The position numbers were made by a program, and so were the translations under genes. A DNA stretch of 64,000 nt from Pseudisothecium myosuroides (Eukaryota > Streptophyta > Bryopsida > Hypnales > Lembophyllaceae). Where the stretch lies: NCBI GenBank assembly GCA_951799445.1, contig OX637287.1, positions 1,550,001 to 1,614,000 on the forward strand. The letters are read 5' to 3'. Below the pieces are notes generated by a model. It worked only from the letters and a program-made list of their open reading frames with translations, was not told the DNA's origin and searched no databases. Each line of letters opens with the position of its first letter. Position 1 is the stretch's first letter. Shown piece after piece: positions 39,690 to 51,247 of the stretch.

Positions 39690-40670
39690 TTAACCCTTCA
39701 TCGCCGAAGGGGACAAAAAAGTGTCCTCACACACTGTAATAGTCCAATTTGAAGTGCTTTAACTTTTGCATCCAATGTCCAAATTTAATAAAACTTGTTA
39801 CAAAAGTTGCGCATACTAGTCTAGTTTGTGTGGTAAAATTTTCAAATCAATCCAAGACAAATTGAGTTTGTGAAAGTCATTCGAAGTTCACAGGTTCAAT
39901 CTGAGTTCAGCACACTGCATTGTCATGGCTGCAACTTTGGGGGCTTGTATCTTTTTCATCAAATGTTCATTTTCAATAAAAATTTGTTGGGTTTTGTTCC
40001 CCTTAAGGTCTAGTTATTGAGGTAAAATTTTCATGTCAATCCAAGCTATTTTGAATGTTTGAGAGCAATTCGAAATTCAAAATCCAGACATTTATGTAAT
40101 ATAGTGAACTTCGGTGGCTCATAACTTCTTCATACATGTTCCATTTTCAATAACTTTTGTTGTAAAAGTTTTGCATACTAGTCTAGTTTCTGTGGTTAAA
40201 ATTTCATATTAATCCAAGAAGTTATGAGTGACTGAGAAGCATTTTAGTAGAAGGAGATTCAGCTATAGATGTGATTTTTTCTACTTTTTTCACTGTTTTT
40301 TAACATTTCAAATCCATTTTGCAAACACAATAAGTCATTTGAATGATATTTTTTTGACCAAAGAGTTTGCATTCAGTTTTTGAGTCACTTGGCAGTTTGA
40401 TGTTTTTTCATTTGAGTAGGTATAGAAATCAAATTTCACCTCCAAATGTGTTTTTAAGAAAATTTCAGCACCTTTTCCCAACACTACAACATTATAATCT
40501 TTCAATCTATACGATCAAATGACCCCAAATTTGTTCCACACCATCTACAACATGCACACAACAAGATTGTATGGTTGAAACTTTCATACCTTACTGAGAT
40601 TTAGACTTTTAACACTTGCGAAGGTAGGATGCTTTTAAGCATGTTTGGATCTTAGGCGATGAAGGGTTAA
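39690..40670. mobile_element. TTAA-bounded element of a second family, with internal tandem repeats
   Basis: Begins TTAACCCTTCATCGCC and ends in the inverse, GGCGATGAAGGGTTAA (981 bp). Inside are three diverged tandem copies of a unit of about 180 bp (about 39760-39930, 39945-40110 and 40125-40270), each containing CATACTAGTCTAGTT- or GGTCTAGTT-like and ATCAATCCAAG or TTAATCCAAG blocks. It has no open frame. The TTAA plus CCC ends parallel those of copies A-D, although the rest of the terminal sequence differs. Confidence 0.75.
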
Positions 40671-42469
40671 GCAATTCAGCATGGTTCCCAATATTATATT
40701 GAAAAACTTTATGTGGGATCTTGTTGGTAGTCAAAAGGAAATTCTAAATTCTCTTAGAATGCATTTTTTGGACACTGTATGAATAAACTACGAATTTTCA
40801 AAGTGCTAAAAATAGAATTTAGGACAATCAACCGTAGACTCTCATGAATAGTGGAAGTACATTTTAGGCAAGAATCTAGACTCTGTGGTTTTAGAGAGCA
40901 GTTGAAATTAGGTGTAGATATCTTACTAAACTTTTTGGACTTAAGTTACATACAAATGATTGTGTCACGTCACTTAATCAGATGTTCTTATGGTGTACAT
41001 CTTCTACATCAATATGTTCTTATTGTTGAAGAAACTATTTGAAAACATCTGCCAAATTTTTTTGATTCTTCATAACTTTTTGTATTTTGTATTCCTCCAA
41101 CTCATGTTTTGATGCATTGAATTTTTTTTTGATTTGCCAATTAGCTAGTATAAATATTTTTCAGTGGTCTAATAATAGAAATTGTGCATAGCAAAAAAAA
41201 TAGTGCTTCCTGGTGTTTCTATCTTATTGGTTGTTGTTTTTAGGCCTATTCCTATCCTACAAGTCCTTTGTGGAAATACTTTCTAAAGTTGTTAGAGTAT
41301 CTCCAATGGTCTTGCTATTAAAATCATTCTAATATTTTAGGATAAAAAAATGAACAATAGATGCATGGTTATACCAAAATAATTTTTTTGGTATAGGGAA
41401 AAATTGCATCTCTTATTGTTGTTTTGTAATTTACCAAATGCTATTGTTCATTTTTCAAAATAGTATGTTGACATCATCAATGATGGGATTTTAGGAGACT
41501 TGCCATTGGTTGGAGATTCAAATAGAATATTGCACTAGCATACAAGTAATCCACTCTCCAAATTGTGAACATAGTATTTTCCTAGATGAATTTCTGACAG
41601 AATAAGAGGGATGCTGAACAAAATGGATTTTGGACAGGTTCCTACAGTCTCAATATTTCAATTGGTGCCAAGGAACAAAAATTATGACATAATAATAGTT
41701 GGATGGATAGAAGAAAAAAACGAAAATTTTAAATAAAAAGTTAAAAAAAAAATTCCATTTGAATTTGTTGTATGAACATTATGAACAATCTTATTTTCCA
41801 AGCAATCAATTAAAGCATTTTCTTGAAAAAGTAACTCGAAGTATTCATTTTTTAACTCAATTTTCACAATTTTTCAAAAAAATGATTATGGTAACATTGT
41901 TCCTATTACAAAATTGCATATTTCTTGGTTGGATCTTGTAGGAACTCAAAAGAGTATTTTAGATTCCCTATTTGCACATCTATTGAACATTGAATGAACT
42001 ATTTTTAGCACTATGAATTTTCAAAGTACTAAAAATAGGCATTTCCAAACCAACTCATGAATAGTAGGAGTCCAATTCAGGCAAGAATATGAAGGGTTGG
42101 TTTAGAAAGGGGTCAAATTCAGGTGTAGTTACCTTAACGACTAGGGGGCAATCTAGATTTCCAACATTGTGGAGGTGTAATATAAATTGCAACTTTGAAT
42201 GCTAATTTAATGATGAATTTCAAACAAAGGTTGTAAAATATGATCACAGTAAATTCCTTGTAGACCAGCCAAGTGGTTGCCCAGAATCTCCGAAGATGTG
42301 TTCTCTTTGAGATTCTATTAAGAATAAGACTCTCAAACATGTGAGAAACAAAAACTCGGTACACGAACTGAAACAGAAGATCCTCCATGGCTATGAAATA
42401 TCGCCTGTGATACTACAATACTCATAAACGAATCAAAAACAAAGGAGACAGATCTACCCAGAAATTAAC
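40671..42469. other. AT-rich intergenic DNA with dispersed repeats
   Basis: No gene is supported. Two copies of the dispersed repeat also seen at 23755-23910 lie at about 40700-40880 and 41925-42090 (GGATCTTGT, GAATTTTCAAAG, ACTCATGAATAG, AGGCAAGAAT). 42100-42469 is the 3' flank of SBDS. Confidence 0.5.
41297..41518. mobile_element. Small MITE with GTATCTCCAATGG-type ends
   Basis: Left end GTATCTCCAATGG and right end CCATTGGTTGGAGATTC are imperfect inverted copies about 220 bp apart; the interior is AT-rich. Ends built on ATCTCCAA are common among plant MITEs. Confidence 0.5.
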
Positions 42470-44488
42470 CTAGCGACTATACTGATCCCTGTCATTAATG
42501 CCGTAATCAACATCCGTATCAGCTAAACACTCCTCGGCAGATAATGGAGGCAATCCACTCATCTTCCTTTTCAGATTATGCTTATGCCAATCGCTTTTAA
42601 AGTGCTCGCGATATTGCTTGGCATCACCCACCTCCCTGTTGCAAGTCTTGCAAACTTGCTGCTTCACGCCAGTGTTTGCAGAAGCTGACCCTCTTGATAC
42701 GTTGGTATTACTACCAGGTGCTTCTCTAACCTCTGCAGCATCAGGTACAGCACCCGCACCTGAAACTGATGCCTCATCCCTCAATCGCTGGACCCGACGC
42801 TCTTCATCCACATGAGAAACGTGAGCGGCGTTGTAGTCGTCGTCATCGTTAAAGTCGTCAATGTTACTCTCTCCTTCTCCTTGCACGGCCATTGACACAA
42901 CCTCCAGGGTTCCTTGCAACTCTCTCACTAAAGCATCACACTCACGGAAGTGACCTGGATCTATCTTGCAAACCTGAAGAAGCAAATGCCAAGTCGAAAA
43001 TTAGAACGATTGCCACAATACCCTGATTTTGAAGCGAAAAGTACATTATACTGTGTTTCGAAATCACATTACATAGCACATAGAAACAGCACAAGTTACA
43101 AAGATTGGAAAGTATACCAATGAACTGGTGTTGGTCATCTCTTCTCTGCCTTCGATTTGTGAGTTCCAAGAGTTTAGTGCTGTAGAAAGTTGATCAATCT
43201 GACTAGTAGGTACCACAAAGCGTAGTTTCATGCGAGCTCGGGTGATTGGATACTTGCTCTGCAACTCCCTTATCAACTCAAGTGCCTGCATACATGGCGA
43301 CTTTCAGGTCAGAGTATTCTCATTCAAGGTTGCTTTGGAAGGTACGGAATCTATTGTCATGAATGAAATGACTTACAAGAAATTATAAATATAGTGCAAC
43401 ATTGATGCTCATCAGTTCCAGCATGCACCAATTTCAAATACTGAAAAATCAGAAAATCAATACAAAAATTCATTCACAACACGCCTAATGAATAATCCAC
43501 ACTACGATGAGTTGATACTGGCAAGAGGAAAATGAAGACTGCCGATAACCTGCTGCTTAGAATTTCTATGCGGATCAACAGCAAAGTGAACCTCCCGCAT
43601 GAGCCGCTCTATCATTGTAATGGTGTAAGGTCGCTCAGTCTCAGGATTCACAGTCTTGGCCATCACAATTGTCGCAATATCTCGAAACTGGTTCGATAAC
43701 TGAGACTCCCTTTCTCTGTCGGCTACCTGGAGCTCACCTTTCTCCAAAATCTGTTTTCAAAAGAATTAGGGTCTTAGCGTGCACTCCACCTCTTTAATCA
43801 CCCTTAGGTCCAACTTTTCGTTATGACATATTTTGAAAGTGTGACAAGCGTGCTGAAGTCAATGGTAGTATGGCAAGTGTGCAAGATTTTCTAGACTGTC
43901 AATCTAGCGAAGGTCAAAATAAAGAGGTTTTGAGTTTCCCAACTCTTACAAAGCATACAGAGTTAACAACTTGTAGCAATTGGAGTAAAGACAAACTCAG
44001 AGGCAAATGCATCGCGTCAACAAAAGGCATAAATCTTACCTCCAGGCAAACCTTGTCTTCATCATCAGTGCCAAAGACTTGAATTAGGTCTTTGGATTTC
44101 GCCAGAACTCCTTTCGACACATTTGTAAACACAGTATGAGTCTGTAAAACTTCGTCTATGTCTTTCTCCCTGATCACAAAACCACATTGAAGGACATCAG
44201 ACATTTCAGATTACTACCATACAGTCTCACTGCCATATTCAAGCGAAAATAATCCTGTCAATCACCAGCCGAATACCGTATCACATTCTAATGAAAATTT
44301 ATCGACGGAAATGCGAACAAAAGTCACAATGGAAACGCGAGGCTGGATCCTTACACGTGAGATCTCCAGGACAGAACCTTGTTCTTGAAGCACGCAATCT
44401 CAAAGCGGAAACCATGTTTGCGGACTCGGACAACTGCGACGTTGGTTAGCCGCTTCTGCCCAACAGGCTGCTTCACAGACCGCGACAT
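42470..44488 (-). CDS. SBDS: SBDS ribosome maturation factor with C-terminal zinc finger
   Basis: Orthologue of the Shwachman-Bodian-Diamond syndrome protein, which works with the GTPase EFL1 to release eIF6 from late 60S ribosomal subunits. Five minus-strand exons: 44355-44488, 44040-44169, 43550-43750, 43118-43285 and 42470-42973. Phases agree and give 378 residues. Domain I is unmistakable ([45 protein letters not shown]). Domain II follows ([39 protein letters not shown]), then domain III ([28 protein letters not shown]). Beyond the usual end near residue 250 there is an acidic linker and a C2H2 finger: Cys319, Cys322, His335 and His341, spacing C-x2-C-x12-H-x5-H, like U1/JAZ RNA-binding fingers. 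Such an extension is known in plant SBDS proteins. Identification is firm. Confidence 0.97.
43781..43936 (+). mobile_element. Intron-resident MITE, copy in SBDS intron 2
   Basis: It starts CACTCCACCTCTTT and ends AAAGAGGTTTTGAGT. The interior has GTTATGACATA, GTGTGACAAGCGTGCTGAAGT and TATGGCAAGTGTGCAAGAT, matching the CHLH and CLC intron copies. It is antisense to SBDS. Confidence 0.65.
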
Positions 44489-45215
44489 GCTGAGCACACA
44501 CCACCCCACAGAATCCCAAACGCAAAAAGTTAGTTTGACCTAATTTCCACCGAGTACATTCCACTCACCGTTCTCAATAGAATCTAAAACGCAATTCATT
44601 AGAAACGGCTCATAAGCAGTCTCCGAAGAAATTGACAGTCATAAAACTAGACTAGACGCTGCAAATTTAATAGACGCACACACAGAAAGCACCGAATTCT
44701 CCACTCCGTCGCTTGACCTAAATATGCATCTTCTCCGCGAGTTTGCCCTAAAACTGCAAATCCTCCGTCAAAGTATTTCCTCTAGCGCCATGCAACTCTA
44801 ATCATGAAACGGCAGTAGTGATTGAAACAGCCGCGGATCACTTCCATACGTACCCTCAAAAACAGAGCCTCTCCTAAACGCGTAATCGAAGCGAGTCCAA
44901 ACTCCAAAGTTCCAAAAGAAGAAATGAACTGCAATGTATTTCAGAACCCTTCAAGCTCCCAAAACTGGATTTCTTGTTACCCGCGTTGCTCTGAATGCAA
45001 TTCACTGGGCAATCCGAAATTGCAAGCAAACCCGCCGCCCCGACAGATCACAATTTGAGCGGAAACTACTGCAGGGAGGGACTTGAGAAATCCCAGGCTA
45101 TAGAAAGTTCCCAGTCACGTTCCCTCTACGTCCCCGTGAGATGAGCGTGAGAACGTCAGGGTTCTTTGAACGCAGGGCACTAAATCCTCCATTCGGAGTG
45201 GCCCCTGAGGGCCGA
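44489..45215. other. SBDS upstream region
   Basis: The DNA is GC-richer up to about 45200 and should include the SBDS leader and promoter. No other gene is supported. Confidence 0.45.
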
Positions 45216-45310
45216 ATTTACCCCTTGGGAAAACGCAGGAATTTTTTATTTGCCACATAATTTTTATATTGCAAATTCTGAATTCATATTTGCAATCAGA
45301 GGCCCCAAAT
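45216..45310 (+). repeat. Gene-flank repeat, copy 2
   Basis: Ordered blocks: TTTACCCCTTGGGAAAACGCAG, AATTTTTTATTTGCCACATA, GCAAATTCTGAATTCATATT, TGCAATCAGAGGCCCCAAAT. It lies about 730 bp upstream of the SBDS start. Sister copies at 31511-31600 (minus), 48913-49013 and 49151-49257. Confidence 0.7.
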
Positions 45311-45823
45311 CCCCGGAAAACAAAATTCACCACAAAATTCCCCCTGCTAGTCCCACTTCAAATGGAGGATTTAGTATCCTGCGTCCGGAGCTCTTTTGTG
45401 GTCAAAATATAGGAAATTCTAAATTAAAAAAAAAACTTCTAATTACTAAAATAACTTATTAAAAAAAAAATCCAATTTTGTACAATATCAATAAACGACT
45501 TGAAGAGAATTCTAATTTAAGTTGTTTTGAAACTTTTCTTTAATGCTTTGTGACTTTTCAATTCCACAAGCCTCTAATTAAATAGAATCCATGAAAACAC
45601 AAAATGTCTTAATTTTCATTGGGTGCCTCACAGAACTCTTCATTCTCATTGGTTGCTTTTGAAAACTTGTCATGCGGGATTAGAGATGTGGTGGTAATTT
45701 TTCAACTGTTTTATTTTATTTTGCAAGGCCTACCTTACGAGGCGCCAAACCAAGAATGGCAATAGTATTTGTCTTTAAAAGTACTCACCAAAAAAAAAAT
45801 CAAAATTAAAAAATTAAAAAAAA

Positions 45824-45861
<38 letters not shown>

Positions 45862-46300
45862 TTAAAATCAAAAAATTACTTTCACTTTTGTTTGGGCTAT
45901 GGCAATGGTATAGGGCACATTAGTACAAAAATATAAAATATAAAAGAAATAAAAATAAAAATAAAAAATAAAATAAAAAATAAAATAAAAAACAAAAATA
46001 GATATGAAAAAAGAAAGTAAAAATGAAGTTAATTAAATGTAGCCCATTTTACATTTTGCTTCTAGCACAACAATTTTTAATTCATTAAAAAATTGTCAAT
46101 AGTTTATTTATAATCAAGATAATTTTGTTACAAACAATCACCAACAAATGTCAATTTTGACATCATTTTGTTCGAATTCTCTTCCAACTTGTCTTCTCTA
46201 TTGGTTGAAAGCAAGCAATTTCTTGTGTTGCAACCATCAATGCAAGGTTGACTACTAATTTCCAATATAGTTTATTTATTTCTTCATCCAATATCAGTAG
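45311..46300. other. AT-rich intergenic DNA with an AT microsatellite
   Basis: (AT)16 at 45827-45858, followed by AAAATAAA-type low complexity to about 46000. No gene is seen. Confidence 0.6.
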
Positions 46301-46598
46301 CATTAGATGTTTTTGGGGGTCTCTGGACGGCCGTTTCGGGGGCGTTCCTTGATTTGGCCTGATTCTGTGAATAGCGGTACACTGTCAAAAAATATTTATT
46401 AAAAAATTAAAAATATTAAAAATTAAAAATATCATTTTGAGCAAATTTTTTTTTTTTTTTTTAATTTTTTTCCAAAAATGACATGGCAGTCATTGTGCCA
46501 CATCAGCCAGCTGCTGCAGCGTGTTCCCGCAAAGTTCTCGTAGTCTGGGAACGCAAGGGAACTTGCAGCCCTCCAAGACCCCTGAATCCCATCTAATG
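46301..46598. mobile_element. MITE-like element with CATTAGATG ends
   Basis: The left edge (CATTAGATG...GGGGGTCTCTGGA) is matched in reverse at the right edge (TCCAAGACCCCTGAATCCCATCTAATG). The termini are GC-richer and the middle holds T and A runs. Non-coding. Confidence 0.5.
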
Positions 46599-46650
46599 TC
46601 TTATTCCTTGTACTCCAAAATACTATTCTTTTTTATCTTTTTCATTTGTC

Positions 46651-47250
46651 TTAACCCCTAAAGGACCATAAGGCCACCACGTGGCTTTGACAACTACATT
46701 TGTAAAAAATTTGATATATTTACCTCACTAATAGTTCATGAACAACAAAGAGATCCTAGATGATTTCTTTTGTTGAATCCATTGGTGCAATCCGATTGAA
46801 ATGTGATCAAGTGTGTGATTTTTGGTGAATTTTTTGAGAATAGAAAAGACATTCCAGGTCGTAACTTCACATCCTCATATCTTTTTTTCTACACCTCAAA
46901 ATTATTTGAAAAAAATTCATATCAATATTATGATGATATGTATTTGTGGAAAAAAAAAAAGTTTTTGGAGCACTTTTGAGCATTCCCATTTCAACATTCT
47001 TATTTCAACTTGTGTGCAAAAAATTGCCTAACTAAACATTTTTCATCAATCTTATCAACGGTGGCATTTTTTCAAAAATTGTGCAATTGTGTTGATTTTT
47101 TATTTATAAAAAAGCTTCATAAGTCTTTTTTCATTTCAACGGTGGCGATCATCAACATTATTGTACATAAATGAGAAATTATGCTTTTTACAAGAGCTAG
47201 TTAAAAAAACAAGAGTTATGCTCAAACACCCCCGGTCCTTTAGGGGTTAA
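46651..47250. mobile_element. TTAA-bounded inverted-terminal-repeat element, copy D (short)
   Basis: Begins TTAACCCCTAAAGGACC and ends in the exact inverse, GGTCCTTTAGGGGTTAA (600 bp). These are the cleanest ends of the family. The interior is AT-rich with no open frame; it appears internally deleted relative to copies A-C. Confidence 0.8.
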
Positions 47251-48912
47251 ATTTGTTGCCTTTATGTGTACCAACATACTTCAAATTTTCACAAATTTTC
47301 ACAAATGTATTTTCACAAATAAATTTTTTAACACATTTAATAAGGTAGAAATATTTTAATTTGATCTTTCCTTAATTCCTAATAATAAAATTGTCAATTA
47401 TCAAAGTAGGGGGGGTGTCATATGCTTTCCTGAAGTAGGGACATTATGATTGAGGGTTGCTATTATGTGAGCCCACGAGCCTAGAATACTACACACCTAT
47501 GTTATAGGTGTATATACTATAGAAGCCATTTATGATTATATGGTATATATGTTACAAATATCCATATTATAGGTGTTCATGATACATACACCTTTTATAG
47601 TGTGGGGGATCTATATTATAGATACCTATATTGTAGACTCAATGCTCACAAGCTCGCATTCTTGGGCTCACATACTAACACCATTGCATTATGACTTTGT
47701 AAGAAGGAAATATAGTTTGTGTACTTTTTTCTTTTGTGTTGTACACTTTGGAAATGATCTTGAAGAAATAGATTCTTCATTCTCGTTGGGCCAATTAGGC
47801 TATAATTTTTTGTTTTCTTAATTTCAATTTTTTGCAATTGTTATAATACATTGCTATTGACTTTTATAATTATTTGATTGTTACATTCATTAAAAATCTT
47901 TATCAAATTTTTATTACTTTCATTACTCCCCCAACAAACTAATCAAATTAATTCAATTATTGCAAGAATGTGAACAATGCAAGATCCTTCAAACTAATTT
48001 GAATAAATTTAGATGAAAGTTATCTAATTAGTACTTGTAAAGATTTGGATAAATTTAGATGAAAACTAGATGATATATAGTTGAACAAAATTGCAATACT
48101 TGAATAGTATGAAAATAATGTGATCTATTCATAATTGATGGTGAACTACCTCAGTCTAACCAATTTAAAATACTATAAACAATTATACTAGAGAGACTCA
48201 CAAATTCAAAAAGTTATAGTATTAGTGCGGGTTAGCATTATTAATGTGGGACCCAATAATTGAATTGACTTGTATAGTTTTATAAGACGGAAGGAGTAGT
48301 TTTTAAAATAAATATGATAAAATTCTTACCAATTTTGAAAATTTATTAAATAGAAAATTACTAAATGAAATTTGACACCTAATTATAAAATTTCAATGTT
48401 TCTCTCAATAATCTAAAAAAACTATAATAAATCAAATATCTTATTTACACAAATATATTAAATACTTTTAATTTTTTCTTAATCTAAACTAATAAACTAA
48501 TAGTATAATAGTTGCAAGACTTGCAACAATATCCACTTGCGTATTATTTTCTTGTTTGTCTGAACTAAATTTAAAACTCAATAATACTTGCAAAATTGAA
48601 TGAAAATTTGTATAGATGAAATAATGTAACCATTTGTCTAAAAAGAACGTGACAAATGTAATTTCAACTTTATTTGTATTTAATGTAAGACATGATTCAA
48701 GAATGAAATTGGCTTCATCAATCCAACAATGAAGTCACTAGCATCTTCAAAATTTTCAAAAAGACACAATTGCCTAAGAATTGCCAAACGGAATTGTGAA
48801 TTGAATTGCATTAAAAGGTGGGAGTTTGTTGCCTAAACGCAAACAAAGTCCAAAGCCCCCTCTTCAATTCCCTACTCAAAAATGGGCGGGGTGAATTGAC
48901 TCCCTCGCTTGT
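47251..48912. other. AT-rich intergenic DNA
   Basis: No gene is seen. 47490-47640 contains several ATATTATAGGTGT-like short repeats. Confidence 0.55.
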
Positions 48913-49257
48913 CACCAAGGGAAAACGTTGAAATTTTTTATTTTTCACACATAAAAAAATTTGCGAATTTTGAATTCATATTTGGGATTAGAGGCCCCCA
49001 AATAGCTAGAAGAAGTGTAGAAGGTAGTTTAATCAAGAACAAAATAGGGGATCTTTTTTTACATGCACGCATGTAATGAGAGTCATTTCACCGTGACCTT
49101 CAAAATGGGAGGACGTTAAATCCTTCCCACAAAGTGAAACCAACTAGGTGGATTTACCTTGGGGGAGAACGTAGGAATTTTTTATTTGCCACATATAAAA
49201 AAAACTGCAAATTTTGGAATTCATCTTTGCAATCAGAGACCCCAAATTAGCTAGGAG
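48913..49257 (+). repeat. Gene-flank repeat, copies 3 and 4 in tandem
   Basis: 48913-49013 and 49151-49257 each carry the ordered blocks AAGGGAAAACG or GGGGGAGAACG, AATTTTTTATTT, GCGAATTTTGAATTCATATT or GCAAATTTTGGAATTCATCTT, and AGAGGCCCCCAAAT or AGAGACCCCAAAT, then AGCTAG. They lie about 500-850 bp upstream of the RabA start codon. Confidence 0.7.
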
Positions 49258-49763
49258 AGGTCTATAATATACTCAAGACATAGCACAAAATAAGGGACTT
49301 TTTTTTTATACTTTTACCCCGGAAAACACAAAATTTACACTGCTGGTTCTCCTTCGTGGGACGGGTTTAACGTCCTGCCTCAAAATGGACGAGCTTAAGA
49401 AATGGATGAATGTCGACAGAATACTCATCCAGTAGTTGTGTTCCCACTCCCAGCGCTCTTTTCAAGTGGAAAGTGCGGCGCTCCCAAGCAATTCGGTGGT
49501 CGTCTCCACCTTCGTCGCTTTCACTGACCGCTGTTGCAGCTCCAGCTCCAGCTCTCCAGCTCTCTCTCCACACTCCTCTTCTGTTGTATCCCTCTTTCTT
49601 GTTAGTTTTGCTACCGTAGTTCGAGGTGTTGCGGATCGGTTCTATCGCTGCCGCGACCTTTCGTTAAGGTTTTCCCTGTTTGGTCCGGGACCGCGAGTCG
49701 ACGGGCGCGGCTGCATTGCATTGCCTCTTGTGGCCAGCGTCACCCTGGCGGGGTTGTGGTGCA

Positions 49764-51247
49764 ATGTCGTATCAGGACGACCAGAGTGAGGACTACCTCT
49801 TCAAGGTGGTGCTCATCGGCGACAGTGCCGTTGGCAAGTCCAACTTGCTTTCTCGCTACGCCAGGAATGAGTTCAACTCGAACTCGAAGGCCACCATCGG
49901 CGTCGAGTTCCAAACGCAGTGCATGGAAATAGATGGCAAGGAGGTCAAGGCGCAGATCTGGGACACCGCTGGCCAGGAGCGGTTCCGTGCCGTCACCTCA
50001 GCCTACTACCGCGGTGCCGTCGGGGCGCTCATCGTTTACGACATCAGCAGGCGTGGCACTTTTGAGAATGTGAGTCGCTGGCTCGACGAACTCAAAGGTG
50101 ACTCTGTCATTCTTTAGACACATTCTTTCCTTTCTTGATTTCAAGAGAAGTATTACAAAGCAAGAGAGTGAATGTGTTCTTCTTTCTCTCTGTTTTGAGC
50201 TTGCCCGTACTGCATGGATCGTTAAAGAACAGAGAAGCTGTAAAGTCGCATTCACTTGCTTTTGAGAAGATTGGCATTGCTGTGTTCTTGGAAAAATGTC
50301 GATTACAGACAGGGAGACGTACTGAGATCGTCCGAAAGTCTCGGTCCTGCCTGCATTTTTGGTTAGAAACTACTGGGAGAAACAATGTGATAAAGGAAAT
50401 ATCTCGCTTCATTTGTTATCTTTTGTTGATATCGGGAGAAGTACTAGAAAAGTAAGAGTGAGTAGATTCTTTTTAAGTATCTGGTTTGAACTCGCTTGGT
50501 CTGCTTGGATTATTAATGAAGAGAGCAACTGTGCCTCGGAATGTCATATTCTCTGGTTATTTGTCGTTTGAAAGTATGTCTTTGGTTAGTATGAAGAGGT
50601 TCAGCGATAGTCGTAATCATTGCATTTATCTTATTGAGGTTCCTGGTTACAATTTTTCTTGGTTACAATTTTTCTTGGTTACATTGGTAAAGCTTTGGAA
50701 TCTGTACTGGATGTGGGGCTCTCATTTCAGGTGTCGTTTGTTAGCTTCCACAAGCAAGAAATAGGTTTGTAAGAGAGATTTTAATGAGCTGATGCGATCT
50801 TCTTTAAAGTTTAGAGGTTAATCTAACATACTTTTTTTTTTTTTCATATGCAAGTGAGCAGCTAGGTTTGATAAATTTCGTGTGAATGTTGTCTGAAAGC
50901 GCCATTGCTGATTTTGTGTGTCGGTTTTTGCAGTTCATTCCGACGCGAGTGTGGTTGTAATGCTTGTTGGAAACAAGAGCGATCTTGCACACATTCGAGA
51001 AGTTAGTGTGGAAGAAGCCACTGCTCTTGCAGAGAAGAACACCATGTCCTTCATGGAGACGTCTGCTTTGGAATCTGTGAATGTTGTGGACGCTTTCCAG
51101 AATGTACTGAAAGAAATTCACAAGATAGTCAGCAAGAAAGCTCTTACTGCAGATCCTAACAGGACCGACACCGTCGTTGCAAGTGGTCAAAGGCTGGCGG
51201 GCGGCGATGACACGACACCAAGGAGGGGTGGGTGCTGCTCGTATTAG
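49764..51247 (+). CDS. RABA: RabA (Rab11-type) small GTPase
   Basis: Regulator of trans-Golgi/endosome to plasma membrane vesicle traffic. Two exons, 49764-50097 and 50934-51247, separated by one 836-bp GT-AG intron after LDELK, encode 215 residues, the normal Rab size. All nucleotide-binding motifs are present: P-loop GDSAVGKS (19-26), switch I ATIGVEF, WDTAGQE with Gln71, NKSD and ETSAL. The C-terminus is hypervariable and ends CCSY, with the two cysteines (212-213) expected to be geranylgeranylated. The frame is open upstream to 49680, but conserved sequence begins at MSYQDD, so I use that Met; the 28 extra residues are probably leader. The RabA subgroup is clear from the switch and [10 protein letters not shown] regions; the finer subtype is not. 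Confidence 0.95.

Noticed and set aside
45827..45858. (AT)n run considered as a possible regulatory or origin element
   Set aside because: Simple microsatellite; nothing around it supports a function.
49680..49763. Upstream in-frame extension of RabA (28 codons)
   Set aside because: Rab proteins begin close to the position of MSYQDD and the extension shows no conserved sequence, so it is treated as leader.
50135..50764. Open frames between the two RabA exons
   Set aside because: They lie inside the intron required to join LDELK to VHSDAS, and have no recognisable domain.
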